From the NCBI RefSeq assembly GCF_002082565.1, contig NZ_CP020562.1, positions 2,232,001-2,296,000 on the forward strand: a stretch of DNA of 64,000 nucleotides. The letters run 5' to 3'. The translations under genes were made by a program, and so were the position numbers. Shown one piece after another: positions 43,385-51,329 of this stretch (its first letter is position 1; each line of letters starts with the position of its first letter). Under the pieces are notes generated by a model that did no database searches, was not told the DNA's origin, and saw only the letters and a list, made by a program, of their open reading frames with translations. This DNA comes from Halomonas sp. GT. Lineage in GTDB: Bacteria > Pseudomonadota > Gammaproteobacteria > Pseudomonadales > Halomonadaceae.

Positions 43385-43564
43385 TATGTGTGGTCTCCTT
43401 TTTGTTAAGCATACTAGTGTATCGACTGATCAATAAAAGCAACACATTGCTTAGAGAGCATCTTGGTCTCTTTTGCAGACTTCCATCCACTTGCCTAGGC
43501 TTGTAGTGACGCTAGTTATTTAGCTTAGCAACCTCTTTTAAGCCTCAATTGCAAGGAGCGACAC

Positions 43565-44983
43565 GTGAACGACAATGATTTAGGCCTGATGGATGCGCAA
43601 TCGTTGGCTAAATTATTCAAATCCCGCAAAGCCTCCCCCTTAGAGGCTACCCGTGCAGCTCTTGAACGAATTGAAAGCTTTAACCAACAAGTAAATGCCT
43701 ATGTGTATGTTGACGCTGAAGGGGCTGAACGTGCTGCTAAAGCGTCTGCTAGACGATGGGGCCAAGGAAAGCCATTAAGCCCAATAGACGGTATTCCAGT
43801 TTCTCTAAAAGATCTGACTCAGGTGGCAGGCATGCCTTGCCGCGAGGGCTCATTGACGACTTCGGAGGCACTCTGTGATACCGATGCCCCACCTGCGCGT
43901 ATGCTGCGTGAAGCAGGAGCCATTATTTTGGGAAAAACCAATACGCCTGAGTTTGGGTGGAAGGCAGTGACAGATAATCGCGTTTTTGGGGCCACCGCGA
44001 ATCCCTGGGATACACGCCTAACCGCTGGTGGCTCCTCTGGCGGTGCGGCAGTGGCAGCAGCTCTTAATATGGGCGTTTTACATCAAGGCGGCGACTCAGG
44101 CGGATCTATCCGTATCCCTGCAGCCTTTAACGGCGTCTTTGGCTTTAAACCTACATTCGGCTGGACACCACAGTGGCCACCGGCTAAGGAGCCAAGTCTT
44201 TCCCATCTGGGCCCGCTTACTCGCTCCGTGGAAGATGCGGTTAGTATGCTTAACGTAATGGGTCGCTATGATTATCGCGACCCTTATGCAGCACGTGGCC
44301 AGCCTAGCTGCTGGGGTGAAGACTTAGGAAGAAGTTTAGATGGTTTGCGAATTGGTTTTTCAGCAGATCTTGGTTTTGCCAAGGTGGATCCTCAAGTAGC
44401 ACAGCGGGTAAGAGAAGCGGCTGATAAGCTTGCAGATCTTGGTGCAAACGTTGTTGAGGTAGATCCTGGCTTTGATTCTCCGCTCGATACTTTTCGCAAG
44501 CTATGGTTTACCGCTTCATTGCAACAGTGGTCACAGATGAGCAGCGAGCAACGTGAATTGCTAGATCCAGGCTTGGTCGCTAATGCAAAACAAGCCGAAG
44601 CGTGGTCAGCAGTTGAATTGTTCCGTGCATTAACTGATCGAGCCGCGCTAACGCAACGCCTAGAATATTTTAATCAGCACTACCATCTTTTAATGACGCC
44701 AGCCGTGTCACTACCGGCCTTTGAGATCAATCATGAAGTGCCTCCCGGCAGCAAGATGCGTGATTGGGAAGAATGGGCATCTTTTAGCTACCCCTTTAAC
44801 CTCAGCCAACAACCTGCTGCATCGGTGCCATGCGGATTCACAGAACAAGGGCTTCCCGTTGGTTTCCAGCTTGCAGGCGGTAAGTATGATGATATTCGCG
44901 TTCTCCGGGCATGCTATGCCTATATGCAAGCCCATCCACCTCGCTTTCCAAGTGTCCCTAATCCGGCTCATTACGCTGGTTAG
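43565..44983 (+). CDS. amidase-signature-family amidase
   Basis: 472 residues. The amidase-signature catalytic set is intact: Lys in GIPVSLKDLTQ, cis-Ser in TAGGSSGGAAV and the nucleophile Ser in GGDSGGSIRIPAAF. It resembles small aliphatic/aryl amidases of unknown substrate, not GatA, which is longer and comes with GatB and GatC. The start is GTG with an AAGGAG site 8 bases before. A BenE-type permease gene follows after 113 bp, so the pair may take up and hydrolyse the same aromatic or heterocyclic amide. Confidence 0.87.
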   Translation: MNDNDLGLMDAQSLAKLFKSRKASPLEATRAALERIESFNQQVNAYVYVDAEGAERAAKASARRWGQGKPLSPIDGIPVSLKDLTQVAGMPCREGSLTTSEALCDTDAPPARMLREAGAIILGKTNTPEFGWKAVTDNRVFGATANPWDTRLTAGGSSGGAAVAAALNMGVLHQGGDSGGSIRIPAAFNGVFGFKPTFGWTPQWPPAKEPSLSHLGPLTRSVEDAVSMLNVMGRYDYRDPYAARGQPSCWGEDLGRSLDGLRIGFSADLGFAKVDPQVAQRVREAADKLADLGANVVEVDPGFDSPLDTFRKLWFTASLQQWSQMSSEQRELLDPGLVANAKQAEAWSAVELFRALTDRAALTQRLEYFNQHYHLLMTPAVSLPAFEINHEVPPGSKMRDWEEWASFSYPFNLSQQPAASVPCGFTEQGLPVGFQLAGGKYDDIRVLRACYAYMQAHPPRFPSVPNPAHYAG

Positions 44984-45014
44984 ATAACAACATACCGACT
45001 TGGGCGTAAACCGA

Positions 45015-45069
45015 CCATTGTGCGCTATAGCGCACAATGGTAGTCTTGCACATTGTGCGTTATAACGCA
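45015..45069 (+). promoter_or_regulatory. two related palindromic operators upstream of the BenE-type permease
   Basis: The first is a perfect 26-bp palindrome (45015-45040; half-site CCATTGTGCGCTA). The second (45056-45069) is TGCGTTATAACGCA, preceded by CATTGTG as in the first. Both fit TTGTGCGNTATANCGCA, with centres 35 bp apart. No T-run follows, so a terminator is unlikely. They lie 28 to 57 bases before the permease start, where two dimers of one regulator could sit. The bound protein is unknown; no copy was seen upstream of the amidase or of the XRE-cupin gene. Confidence 0.75.
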
Positions 45070-45096
45070 TATTTTAAGCGCAAGTGAGGTACATAC

Positions 45097-46305
45097 ATGG
45101 AAGCCCCGTCGTCCCTGCAGCCCACAAAAAGCCATAAAACCGCATTTTGGCGAGACATTAGTCTCTCGTCGGTCACCGCAGGTTTCGTTGCGGTTACTAT
45201 CGGCTACACAAGCTCAGCGGCAATCATTTTCCAGGCGGCAGCCGCGGCAGGTGCTAGCACTGCGCAAATTAGCTCTTGGCTATGGGCACTAGGCATTGGC
45301 ATGGGCATAACCTCAATAGGCTTATCGCTACGCTATCGAATGCCTTTATTAACCGCGTGGTCAACGCCAGGCGCGGCTTTTTTGGCAACTAATCTTCCTG
45401 GCATTCCACTTGATGAAGCCATCGGTGCCTTTCTATTCTCCGCGCTGCTCATTACGCTATGCGGCGTAACAGGTTTATTCGAGCGCTTGATGCGTTATAT
45501 CCCTAGCGCAATCGCCTCGGCACTACTAGCAGGTATTCTGCTGCGCTTTGGCTTAGAGCTGTTTAACGTTATGGAAAGCCAATGGCTACTACCACTGGCC
45601 ATGTTGGCCGCTTGGGTAGCAGGTCGACGCCTTTGGCCAACGCTTGCAGTGCCTGGCGTGCTGTTAATTGGCATTGCTATTGCCCTTTGGCAGGGCCAAC
45701 TAAACGTCCACAGCATTCCGTTAGCACCTACCGTACCCGTTTTCACTACGCCAGCCTTCTCGCTGACAACACTGATCAGCATTGGCATCCCTCTGTTTGT
45801 CATTACCATGGCGACTCAAAATTTACCTGGCGTAGCAGTTCTGCGAGCAGCAGGCTATCAGCCAAACAGTTCGCCACTCATTAGTTGGACAGGGGGTGCT
45901 ACGCTTTTACTTGCACCCTTTGGTGGCTATGCATTCAATATGGCGGCCATTAGCGCAGCAGTCTGCATAGGGCCTGATGCCCATGCGAACCCTCTTAAAC
46001 GCTATACCGCAGGCGTTGCAGCGGGCGTGTTCTATATCTCGATGGGAATCTTTGGGGGCACAGTTACCGGTATCTTCAATGCGCTTCCCAGCGTCCTCGT
46101 TATGTCGCTGGCAGGTATAGCGTTACTTGGCACATTAAGTGGGGGGTTAGCGAATGCATTTGAAAATAGTGGGCAGCGAGATGCTGCCATTGTTACCTTT
46201 TTACTAACCGGCTCTGGCATCACTTTATTAGGTATCGGCGGCGCATTTTGGGGGCTTGTGGCGGGCTTGGTGGTTCTAAAGCTGACAAATGCTCCAAAGC
46301 ATTAG
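45097..46305 (+). CDS. BenE-family benzoate/H+ symporter-like permease
   Basis: 402 residues, about twelve helices. The BenE pattern is clear: DISLSSVTAGFVAVTIGYTSSAAIIFQAA, LSLRYRMPLLTAWSTPGAA and the late NMAAISAAVCIGPDAH segment. Family members move benzoate or related aromatics with protons. The GAGG site lies 8 bases before the ATG. It has its own upstream operator pair and follows an amidase gene, which leaves its true substrate open. Confidence 0.87.
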   Translation: MEAPSSLQPTKSHKTAFWRDISLSSVTAGFVAVTIGYTSSAAIIFQAAAAAGASTAQISSWLWALGIGMGITSIGLSLRYRMPLLTAWSTPGAAFLATNLPGIPLDEAIGAFLFSALLITLCGVTGLFERLMRYIPSAIASALLAGILLRFGLELFNVMESQWLLPLAMLAAWVAGRRLWPTLAVPGVLLIGIAIALWQGQLNVHSIPLAPTVPVFTTPAFSLTTLISIGIPLFVITMATQNLPGVAVLRAAGYQPNSSPLISWTGGATLLLAPFGGYAFNMAAISAAVCIGPDAHANPLKRYTAGVAAGVFYISMGIFGGTVTGIFNALPSVLVMSLAGIALLGTLSGGLANAFENSGQRDAAIVTFLLTGSGITLLGIGGAFWGLVAGLVVLKLTNAPKH

Positions 46306-46380
46306 CGGTATGTTATTCATGCAATAACTATTCATGTAATAACAATACGATAAAAAATGCCCCCAGAGCGTTCACTACTG

Positions 46381-46434
46381 GGCTAATGCCCGTCAGTTAA
46401 GCCTGACGGGCATTAGCCGATGGGCTGTTTTTTT
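46381..46434 (+). repeat. REP-like palindrome, copy 2, followed by a T-tract
   Basis: GGCTAATGCCCGTCAG and CTGACGGGCATTAGCC form a perfect 16-bp stem around loop TTAAGC. The core matches the palindrome at 39802 apart from a compensated A-to-C/T-to-G change in the stem. Here a T7 tract follows 9 bases later, so it may also terminate the permease transcript. Confidence 0.75.
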
Positions 46435-46486
46435 GATTAATAAGTGCCTGACGGTGATTCCACCCCAGCCCTCCGAGCCGCCCTCA

Positions 46487-46618
46487 TCATTCCCGCAGGC
46501 CCTTAGCGGGAATCCATGTTGACCTGGGGTTTTAGACTGCGGTAAGCCAAGGTCAAGGTGGGTTCCCGATTACCCCACTCGGGAATGACGTGCGGTGACT
46601 CGGGAATGACGTGCGGTT
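46487..46618. repeat. composite inverted-repeat element with a 21-bp tandem duplication
   Basis: The element shows nested pairing: ATTCCCGC with GCGGGAAT (46489-46513), TTGACCT with AGGTCAA (46519-46556), and TTCCCGA with TCGGGAA (46563-46585). It ends with a 21-bp direct repeat starting ACTCGGGAATGACGTGCGG, at 46577 and again at 46598 (20 of 21 identical). It resembles the widespread CATTCCCG-type noncoding repeats of many Proteobacteria. No gene lies in this 300-bp gap. Confidence 0.7.
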
Positions 46619-46624
46619 TACGAA

Positions 46625-47059
46625 TTACATTGTAGCGAGGCGTTCTTCATCCAGTACGCCCGACATACGCACCATGGCTAACGCTTCATCCAGGCTTGCC
46701 ACTTCTTCCATCATCAATAATTCGTTTTCCAAACTAACCGGCTGCCCCGCTTTATCTGACAGTAGCTTCTCTAGCGAAGCTACGTCCATAGCGTCGTCTA
46801 AGTGGTGAATATCTACCGATGCACTGCTAGCACTTGGTAAGTAGATAGTGCCATTAGAGAAATCCACGGCATAAGCGATAACGCCTGGCACAATAAAAAA
46901 CAGTAAGCCGACACCGTTAGCGATCGCCACCACTGGGTCAACATTACCGCTCATTTGTCCTTTACGCTCAGGATGAAAGAGCGTTCCACAACCACTTAAC
47001 GTTACAATGGAGACACCAACAACGGCCCCCGTTAACCAACGGCGTACTGCTTGCTGCAT
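46625..47059 (-). CDS. small lipoprotein of unknown function
   Basis: 144 residues with a lipoprotein signal (lipobox VTLSGC, cysteine at 24) and the motif GTLFHPERKGQMSGNVDP. A hydrophobic segment (VVAIANGVGLLFFIVPGVIAYAV) follows, then IYLP. Similar short lipoproteins in pseudomonads are sometimes mislabelled polyribonucleotide nucleotidyltransferase because of such hits; nothing here is catalytic. The C-terminal 55 residues are acidic and leucine-rich and may be helical. Function unknown. Confidence 0.72.
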   Translation of the reverse strand: MQQAVRRWLTGAVVGVSIVTLSGCGTLFHPERKGQMSGNVDPVVAIANGVGLLFFIVPGVIAYAVDFSNGTIYLPSASSASVDIHHLDDAMDVASLEKLLSDKAGQPVSLENELLMMEEVASLDEALAMVRMSGVLDEERLATM

Positions 47060-47303
47060 GAAGGTTCCCTCAAAGTCCTAACGTACCGATAGCGTGAAGA
47101 AGATGCTGTTGTTTGGCCATTGCTATCGAACCACAAAACTGAGCAAGTTTAACACATTTGATTACCAACACACGCCAAGCTGTTAACGTAGGATTTTGCC
47201 GCCATACTCGCTTAGCCGTACAATGCCGCATTCAACGCTAGTTTAAGCGCTACATTACTAAACGATTAAGCATCACCCCTACCAACAAGGAATGCTCACG
47301 CCC

Positions 47304-49037
47304 ATGCGCGCCAGCCAATTATTGATTGCGACATTAAAAGAAACTCCGGCCGACGCTGAAGTCATCAGCCACCAGTTAATGCTGCGCGCCGGTATGATCC
47401 GTCGTCTTACCTCTGGCCTCTATACGTGGCTGCCTCTTGGCCTACGCACGTTGCGTAAGGTTGAAGCCATTGTCCGCGAAGAGATGAACCGTGCCGGCGC
47501 TCAGGAAGTATTAATGCCCGCCGTGCAACCAGCTGACCTATGGCAAGAGTCTGGCCGCTGGGAGCAGTACGGTCCGGAACTACTGCGCCTGAAAGATCGC
47601 CACGAACGTGACTACTGCGTAGGCCCGACCCATGAAGAAGTCATTACCGATTTGGTGCGAAAAGAGATTGCCAGCTACAAACAGCTGCCGATTAATTTCT
47701 ACCAAATTCAAACTAAGTTTCGTGACGAGATTCGCCCTCGCTTCGGGGTGATGCGTTCTCGCGAATTCATTATGAAAGATGCTTACTCCTTCCACTTGGA
47801 TGAAGCCTCTCTCAAAGAGACCTACCAGACGATGTATGATGCCTATACACGCATCTTCACCCGCTTGGGTCTCGATTTCCGTCCTGTGATTGCTGATAAC
47901 GGCTCAATTGGCGGCACTGGTTCCCACGAGTTCCACGTACTAGCCGACTCAGGCGAAGATGATATCGTGTTCTCCAACGCCTCCGATTACGCCGCTAATA
48001 TGGAAAAAGCAGAGGCTCTGCCCGCGCCGTTAGGCAGCAACGTCGAGCGCGCAGCCCCTAGCCAAGAGATGCACCTGGTTGATACGCCTAACGCTAAGAC
48101 AATTGCCGCCCTAGTAGAGCAGCATGGCCTGCCTATTGAGAAAACCATTAAAACGCTGATGGTGCATGCTGCTGAAGGTGGCCTGATTGCTCTGTTGATC
48201 CGTGGTGACCATGAGCTTAATGAGGTCAAAGCTGAAAACCTGCCCCAGGTAGCCGCTCCGCTTACCATGGCGAACGAAGAAGAAATCCGCGCCGTGGTTG
48301 GCGCTGGCCCAGGCTCACTTGGACCGGTCGGCCTAAATATGCCGATTATTATCGATCGCAGCGTGGCACTTATGAGCGACTTTGGTGCTGGCGCAAATGT
48401 CGATGGCAAGCACTATTTCGGCATTAACTGGGAGCGTGACGTGGCTCTGCCCCAAGTTGCCGATCTACGTAACGTTGTAGAAGGTGACCCTTCGCCAGAC
48501 GGTAAAGGCACGCTTTCTATCAAACGAGGCATAGAAGTGGGTCACGTCTTCCAGCTTGGACAAAAGTATTCCGAAGCAATGAACGCGACAGTACTGGGCG
48601 ACAACGGCAAAACTAGTCACCCGTGGATGGGCTGCTATGGTATCGGCGTTACTCGCGTGGTAGCTGCTGCCATTGAGCAAAACCATGATGATTCAGGCAT
48701 TATCTGGCCAAACGCCATCGCACCGTTCCAAGTAGCGCTGGTACCGATGAATGCCCACAAATCACAACGTGTGCGCGAAGAGTCCGAACGGCTCTACCAA
48801 GCACTAACAGCGGCGGGCTTAGACGTGCTGCTTGACGACCGAGACACACGCCCCGGTGTGAAGTTTGCCGACTTGGAACTGATGGGCGTACCCCACCGCT
48901 TAGTGATTGGTGACCGAGGCCTGGATAACGGTGAACTTGAATACAAAGGCCGTCGAGACAGTGAGGCAACCATGGTTCCCGCCGATCAAATCGTCGATTT
49001 TCTTCGCGAGCAAGCGGGTCTGAGTAACAACGGATAA
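47304..49037 (+). CDS. proS: prolyl-tRNA synthetase
   Basis: 577 residues, a bacterial-type ProS with insertion domain. It opens [20 protein letters not shown] and carries class II motifs ([33 protein letters not shown]) and the editing insertion (residues ~225-385; [11 protein letters not shown]). It charges tRNA-Pro in the cytosol. The frame opens at 47292 (MLTPMRA), but the ribosome site AAGGA sits too close to that ATG; homology supports 47304. A transglycosylase gene follows 11 bp after. Confidence 0.96.
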   Translation: MRASQLLIATLKETPADAEVISHQLMLRAGMIRRLTSGLYTWLPLGLRTLRKVEAIVREEMNRAGAQEVLMPAVQPADLWQESGRWEQYGPELLRLKDRHERDYCVGPTHEEVITDLVRKEIASYKQLPINFYQIQTKFRDEIRPRFGVMRSREFIMKDAYSFHLDEASLKETYQTMYDAYTRIFTRLGLDFRPVIADNGSIGGTGSHEFHVLADSGEDDIVFSNASDYAANMEKAEALPAPLGSNVERAAPSQEMHLVDTPNAKTIAALVEQHGLPIEKTIKTLMVHAAEGGLIALLIRGDHELNEVKAENLPQVAAPLTMANEEEIRAVVGAGPGSLGPVGLNMPIIIDRSVALMSDFGAGANVDGKHYFGINWERDVALPQVADLRNVVEGDPSPDGKGTLSIKRGIEVGHVFQLGQKYSEAMNATVLGDNGKTSHPWMGCYGIGVTRVVAAAIEQNHDDSGIIWPNAIAPFQVALVPMNAHKSQRVREESERLYQALTAAGLDVLLDDRDTRPGVKFADLELMGVPHRLVIGDRGLDNGELEYKGRRDSEATMVPADQIVDFLREQAGLSNNG

Positions 49038-49048
49038 GGCAGCTTTTC

Positions 49049-49627
49049 ATGTTGCTGGGCGCAATAGTAAGATGTTTGCGCTGGATGAACGGGTGGGTCT
49101 TGGCAGGCAGCATTGTATTCGCTGCCTTGCCTATGGCCAGCGCAGTGGCGTCTCCGCTGCGACTGACTCTTGATGCTGCCCACCAACAAACGTCTGATTC
49201 TCAGCGGCAGTTGCAACAGTGGCGTAGCCGCATGGATGCGCCACTGTCACGGTTTATCCGTGACCCCGATGAGCGACACGAGTTACTAAAACGTCTGTAT
49301 CAAGAAGCTCATTTAGCCGGGTTACCCCCTGACCTCGTGCTATCACTAATTCAAGTAGAAAGTGCCTTTAAAGCCGATGCAGTCTCGTCTGCTGGTGCCA
49401 TCGGACTCATGCAAATTATGCCTTTCTGGGTCGAAGAGCTTGGCCTGCCAATAGACAACCTTAGCGATCCTAATCGTAATCTGCGTTATGGCTGCACCAT
49501 TTTAGCTCACTACCTCGCCGTCGAACGCGGTGACTTCACTCGCGCATTGGCTCGTTATAACGGCAGCCTAGGACAAACATGGTACCCAGAACGGGTACTA
49601 AAAGTATGGCGAGATGATTGGCGTTAA
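49049..49627 (+). CDS. lytic transglycosylase (SLT family)
   Basis: 192 residues with a signal peptide ending AVASPLR. The SLT domain is residues ~95-185, with the catalytic glutamate in LIQVESAFKADA, then SAGAIGLMQIMP and a terminal YNGSLGQTWYPERV. It cleaves peptidoglycan glycan strands non-hydrolytically in the periplasm. It is 11 bp after proS and overlaps the end of the convergent kinase gene by 4 bp. Confidence 0.9.
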   Translation: MLLGAIVRCLRWMNGWVLAGSIVFAALPMASAVASPLRLTLDAAHQQTSDSQRQLQQWRSRMDAPLSRFIRDPDERHELLKRLYQEAHLAGLPPDLVLSLIQVESAFKADAVSSAGAIGLMQIMPFWVEELGLPIDNLSDPNRNLRYGCTILAHYLAVERGDFTRALARYNGSLGQTWYPERVLKVWRDDWR

Positions 49628-50847
49628 TCGGCGACAGGCTGCACTAACCCTAAGCTGACTAGTTGGCCCAATAAATGGCAGATATCCCGCTTGATATTTT
49701 GCCTGCTAGCACCAACAAAAAAAGCCACCAAAGTATCAACAATGTCATCTTGGCATAGAGCCTCATGCTGCAGTAATGCCCACACGGCTCTACTCGTCAT
49801 ATTCAAACGATGGATTTCGCCGCCCTCTTTCGCAATGACGAACAGCTCTTCACCCAATGGAAACTCATGAGCCACTGGGCTGATTTGCCAGCTGCGCGTG
49901 TCGTTTGGTGCCAACACATAGCTCTGTTTGAACGCCTCAGGCTCAGTTTGGCGACGACACACATTCGTCGCTACAGCACCGTCAAGAAACCCATCGTTAT
50001 CTATCTCAGTTGCCAGCCACGTTGCCGCTTCGTAAGCATCTCGGTAACGCATTAAAAAGCACGGCAAACCTTTTAAGAGTGGCAAAAAGCGTTCAATCAA
50101 CGTTTGATCCGACTCATGCTCAGCGAAATTCTGCTGCAACAACTGCCATAACCCATCTCCCGGCTGCAGACGTACAAGCTGTGGCTCACTAATCGATTCA
50201 TCGCGCTCAATAAGGAGTATGGCGCCTAGCGGACAGCGCACCCCATGCGATGCCAGCTGCTGCTCGTTTAACGCTAAGTAGCCATAGCGATCATCATGAG
50301 GCCCTAAGTGGTTAGCAACAAACTGATGAAACTCAGACGCTAGAGTCTCGGGCAACGGCAAACGCAACCTAGGTGCAACGCCCAGCGCTATTCCTTCACC
50401 ACCGCGATTGAGTGCCAGCACATCATCGCCGAACACCCGATAACCAGCTGCAGCAAACGCCGCCGTGAGCGTGCTTTTGCCCGCTCGATGACTATCCGGA
50501 AATATTACTAGCTGTTGATTAACCTCTACCGCCCCGCAGTGAAGTCCAATATGCTCTGGATGGTGGCGCAGATAAGCACCCGCTAAATCAGCAATCACGC
50601 TGCATGCGGTTCCCGCTGGTGTATCTAATAACATACCACCCGGTAGTGCCGGTGCTTCCTGCCAGTAACCTTTAGGATGACGCCAAACACAAATAGAAGG
50701 TGCTTGCTGCTGAGCCTCACAGGGCGTTAGCCGCCAGCCAGGCATGGCCTGATGGATCACTGGCAGCAGGTGCTCTGCATCAATCAAACGTATGCAAGGG
50801 CCAATATTTTCCAGCGCATAATCAACAGCAATCGATGTGGCAGACAC
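49624..50847 (-). CDS. HprK-like kinase fused to a C-terminal PqqD-like domain
   Basis: 407 residues. The central part is an HPr-kinase-like P-loop kinase: GLHCGAVEVNQQLVIFPDS leads into Walker A SHRAGKST (119-126), then GYRVFGDDVLAL with Asp141/Asp142 in the position of the HprK aspartates. The last ~80 residues (EELFVIAKEGGEIHRLNMTS, then VWALLQ and QNIKRDICHLLGQL) look like a PqqD/RRE-type wing domain that binds leader peptides. HprK-related kinases with PqqD partners exist as separate genes; here they appear fused. The start is GTG with an AGGGGGG site. It lies 9 bp after the Tat-targeted repeat protein gene, which may encode its substrate. Confidence 0.8.
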   Translation of the reverse strand: MSATSIAVDYALENIGPCIRLIDAEHLLPVIHQAMPGWRLTPCEAQQQAPSICVWRHPKGYWQEAPALPGGMLLDTPAGTACSVIADLAGAYLRHHPEHIGLHCGAVEVNQQLVIFPDSHRAGKSTLTAAFAAAGYRVFGDDVLALNRGGEGIALGVAPRLRLPLPETLASEFHQFVANHLGPHDDRYGYLALNEQQLASHGVRCPLGAILLIERDESISEPQLVRLQPGDGLWQLLQQNFAEHESDQTLIERFLPLLKGLPCFLMRYRDAYEAATWLATEIDNDGFLDGAVATNVCRRQTEPEAFKQSYVLAPNDTRSWQISPVAHEFPLGEELFVIAKEGGEIHRLNMTSRAVWALLQHEALCQDDIVDTLVAFFVGASRQNIKRDICHLLGQLVSLGLVQPVAD

Positions 50848-50856
50848 GACACCCCC

Positions 50857-51180
50857 CTACCAGCGAGGTAATAAACGACTTATGTGAATCTCAATCACAC
50901 CATCTCGTTCCCAGCGAGAACGCTGTGGGCGAGAGTAGTAAGGGCGAGAATGCCGTGATTTAGAATAACGAGGTCTTGAATAGCTGGGTCTTGAATAACT
51001 GGGTCTTGAATAACTGGGCCGCGAGTAACGTGAACGGGAGTGATGATCACGCGCTTCAGCTTGCCCCATGGATAACAGCGTAGGGGCTACGTAAAGTGCA
51101 GCGGCACCAAGCCCTAAGCTTGCTAAAACTTGTCGGCGTGAACGCCGCTTATTCAGCAGGGAATCGGCTTCATTGCTCAT
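50857..51180 (-). CDS. Tat-targeted Tyr-Ser-Arg-Pro repeat protein, unrecognised family
   Basis: 107 residues. The N-terminus is a twin-arginine signal (SRRQVLASLGLGAA, then a hydrophobic stretch ending AEA). The mature part is almost entirely basic and aromatic: repeated S-Y-S-R-P units (residues ~50-90) from a 15-bp tandem array, more Arg/Tyr/Ser/His, then a short hydrophobic-basic tail EIHISRLLPRW. Signal cleavage near residue 44 would leave a small cationic Tyr/Ser-rich polypeptide. No matching family is known to me. It begins with a CGGAGTG site and is 9 bp before the HprK/PqqD fusion, so the kinase may phosphorylate it or another peptide. It could equally be a surface or metal-binding protein. 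Confidence 0.8.
   Translation of the reverse strand: MSNEADSLLNKRRSRRQVLASLGLGAAALYVAPTLLSMGQAEARDHHSRSRYSRPSYSRPSYSRPSYSRPRYSKSRHSRPYYSRPQRSRWERDGVIEIHISRLLPRW
50974..51018 (-). repeat. three tandem 15-bp units in the repeat protein gene
   Basis: Units starting at 50974, 50989 and 51004 read TCTTGAATARCTGGG on the plus strand with one base difference between the first and the other two. They encode the SYSRP run. Degenerate copies flank them on both sides. The near identity suggests recent slippage or expansion. Confidence 0.85.
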
Positions 51181-51329
51181 ATCAGCACTCCGGATTAGTC
51201 GCTAGAAAAGGTTATGAAACGCTGTTTTAAAAACAATCCTAGCGTCGAAGCACTCGTCAAACCACCGATTGAGCGTTACTTTCCCATTGTTTACTTTTTT
51301 TAACTATACCTCAGCGTTTTGTGAAAACA

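Noticed and set aside
45015..45040. intrinsic terminator after the amidase gene
   Set aside because: The palindrome has no following T-tract on the plus strand and a related palindrome lies 35 bp on, which fits operators better.
49049..49627. resuscitation-promoting or phage lysozyme assignment
   Set aside because: SLT motifs, signal peptide and the proS neighbourhood fit a housekeeping transglycosylase; no phage genes are nearby.
50974..51018. possible CRISPR array
   Set aside because: Contiguous 15-bp coding repeats without spacers.
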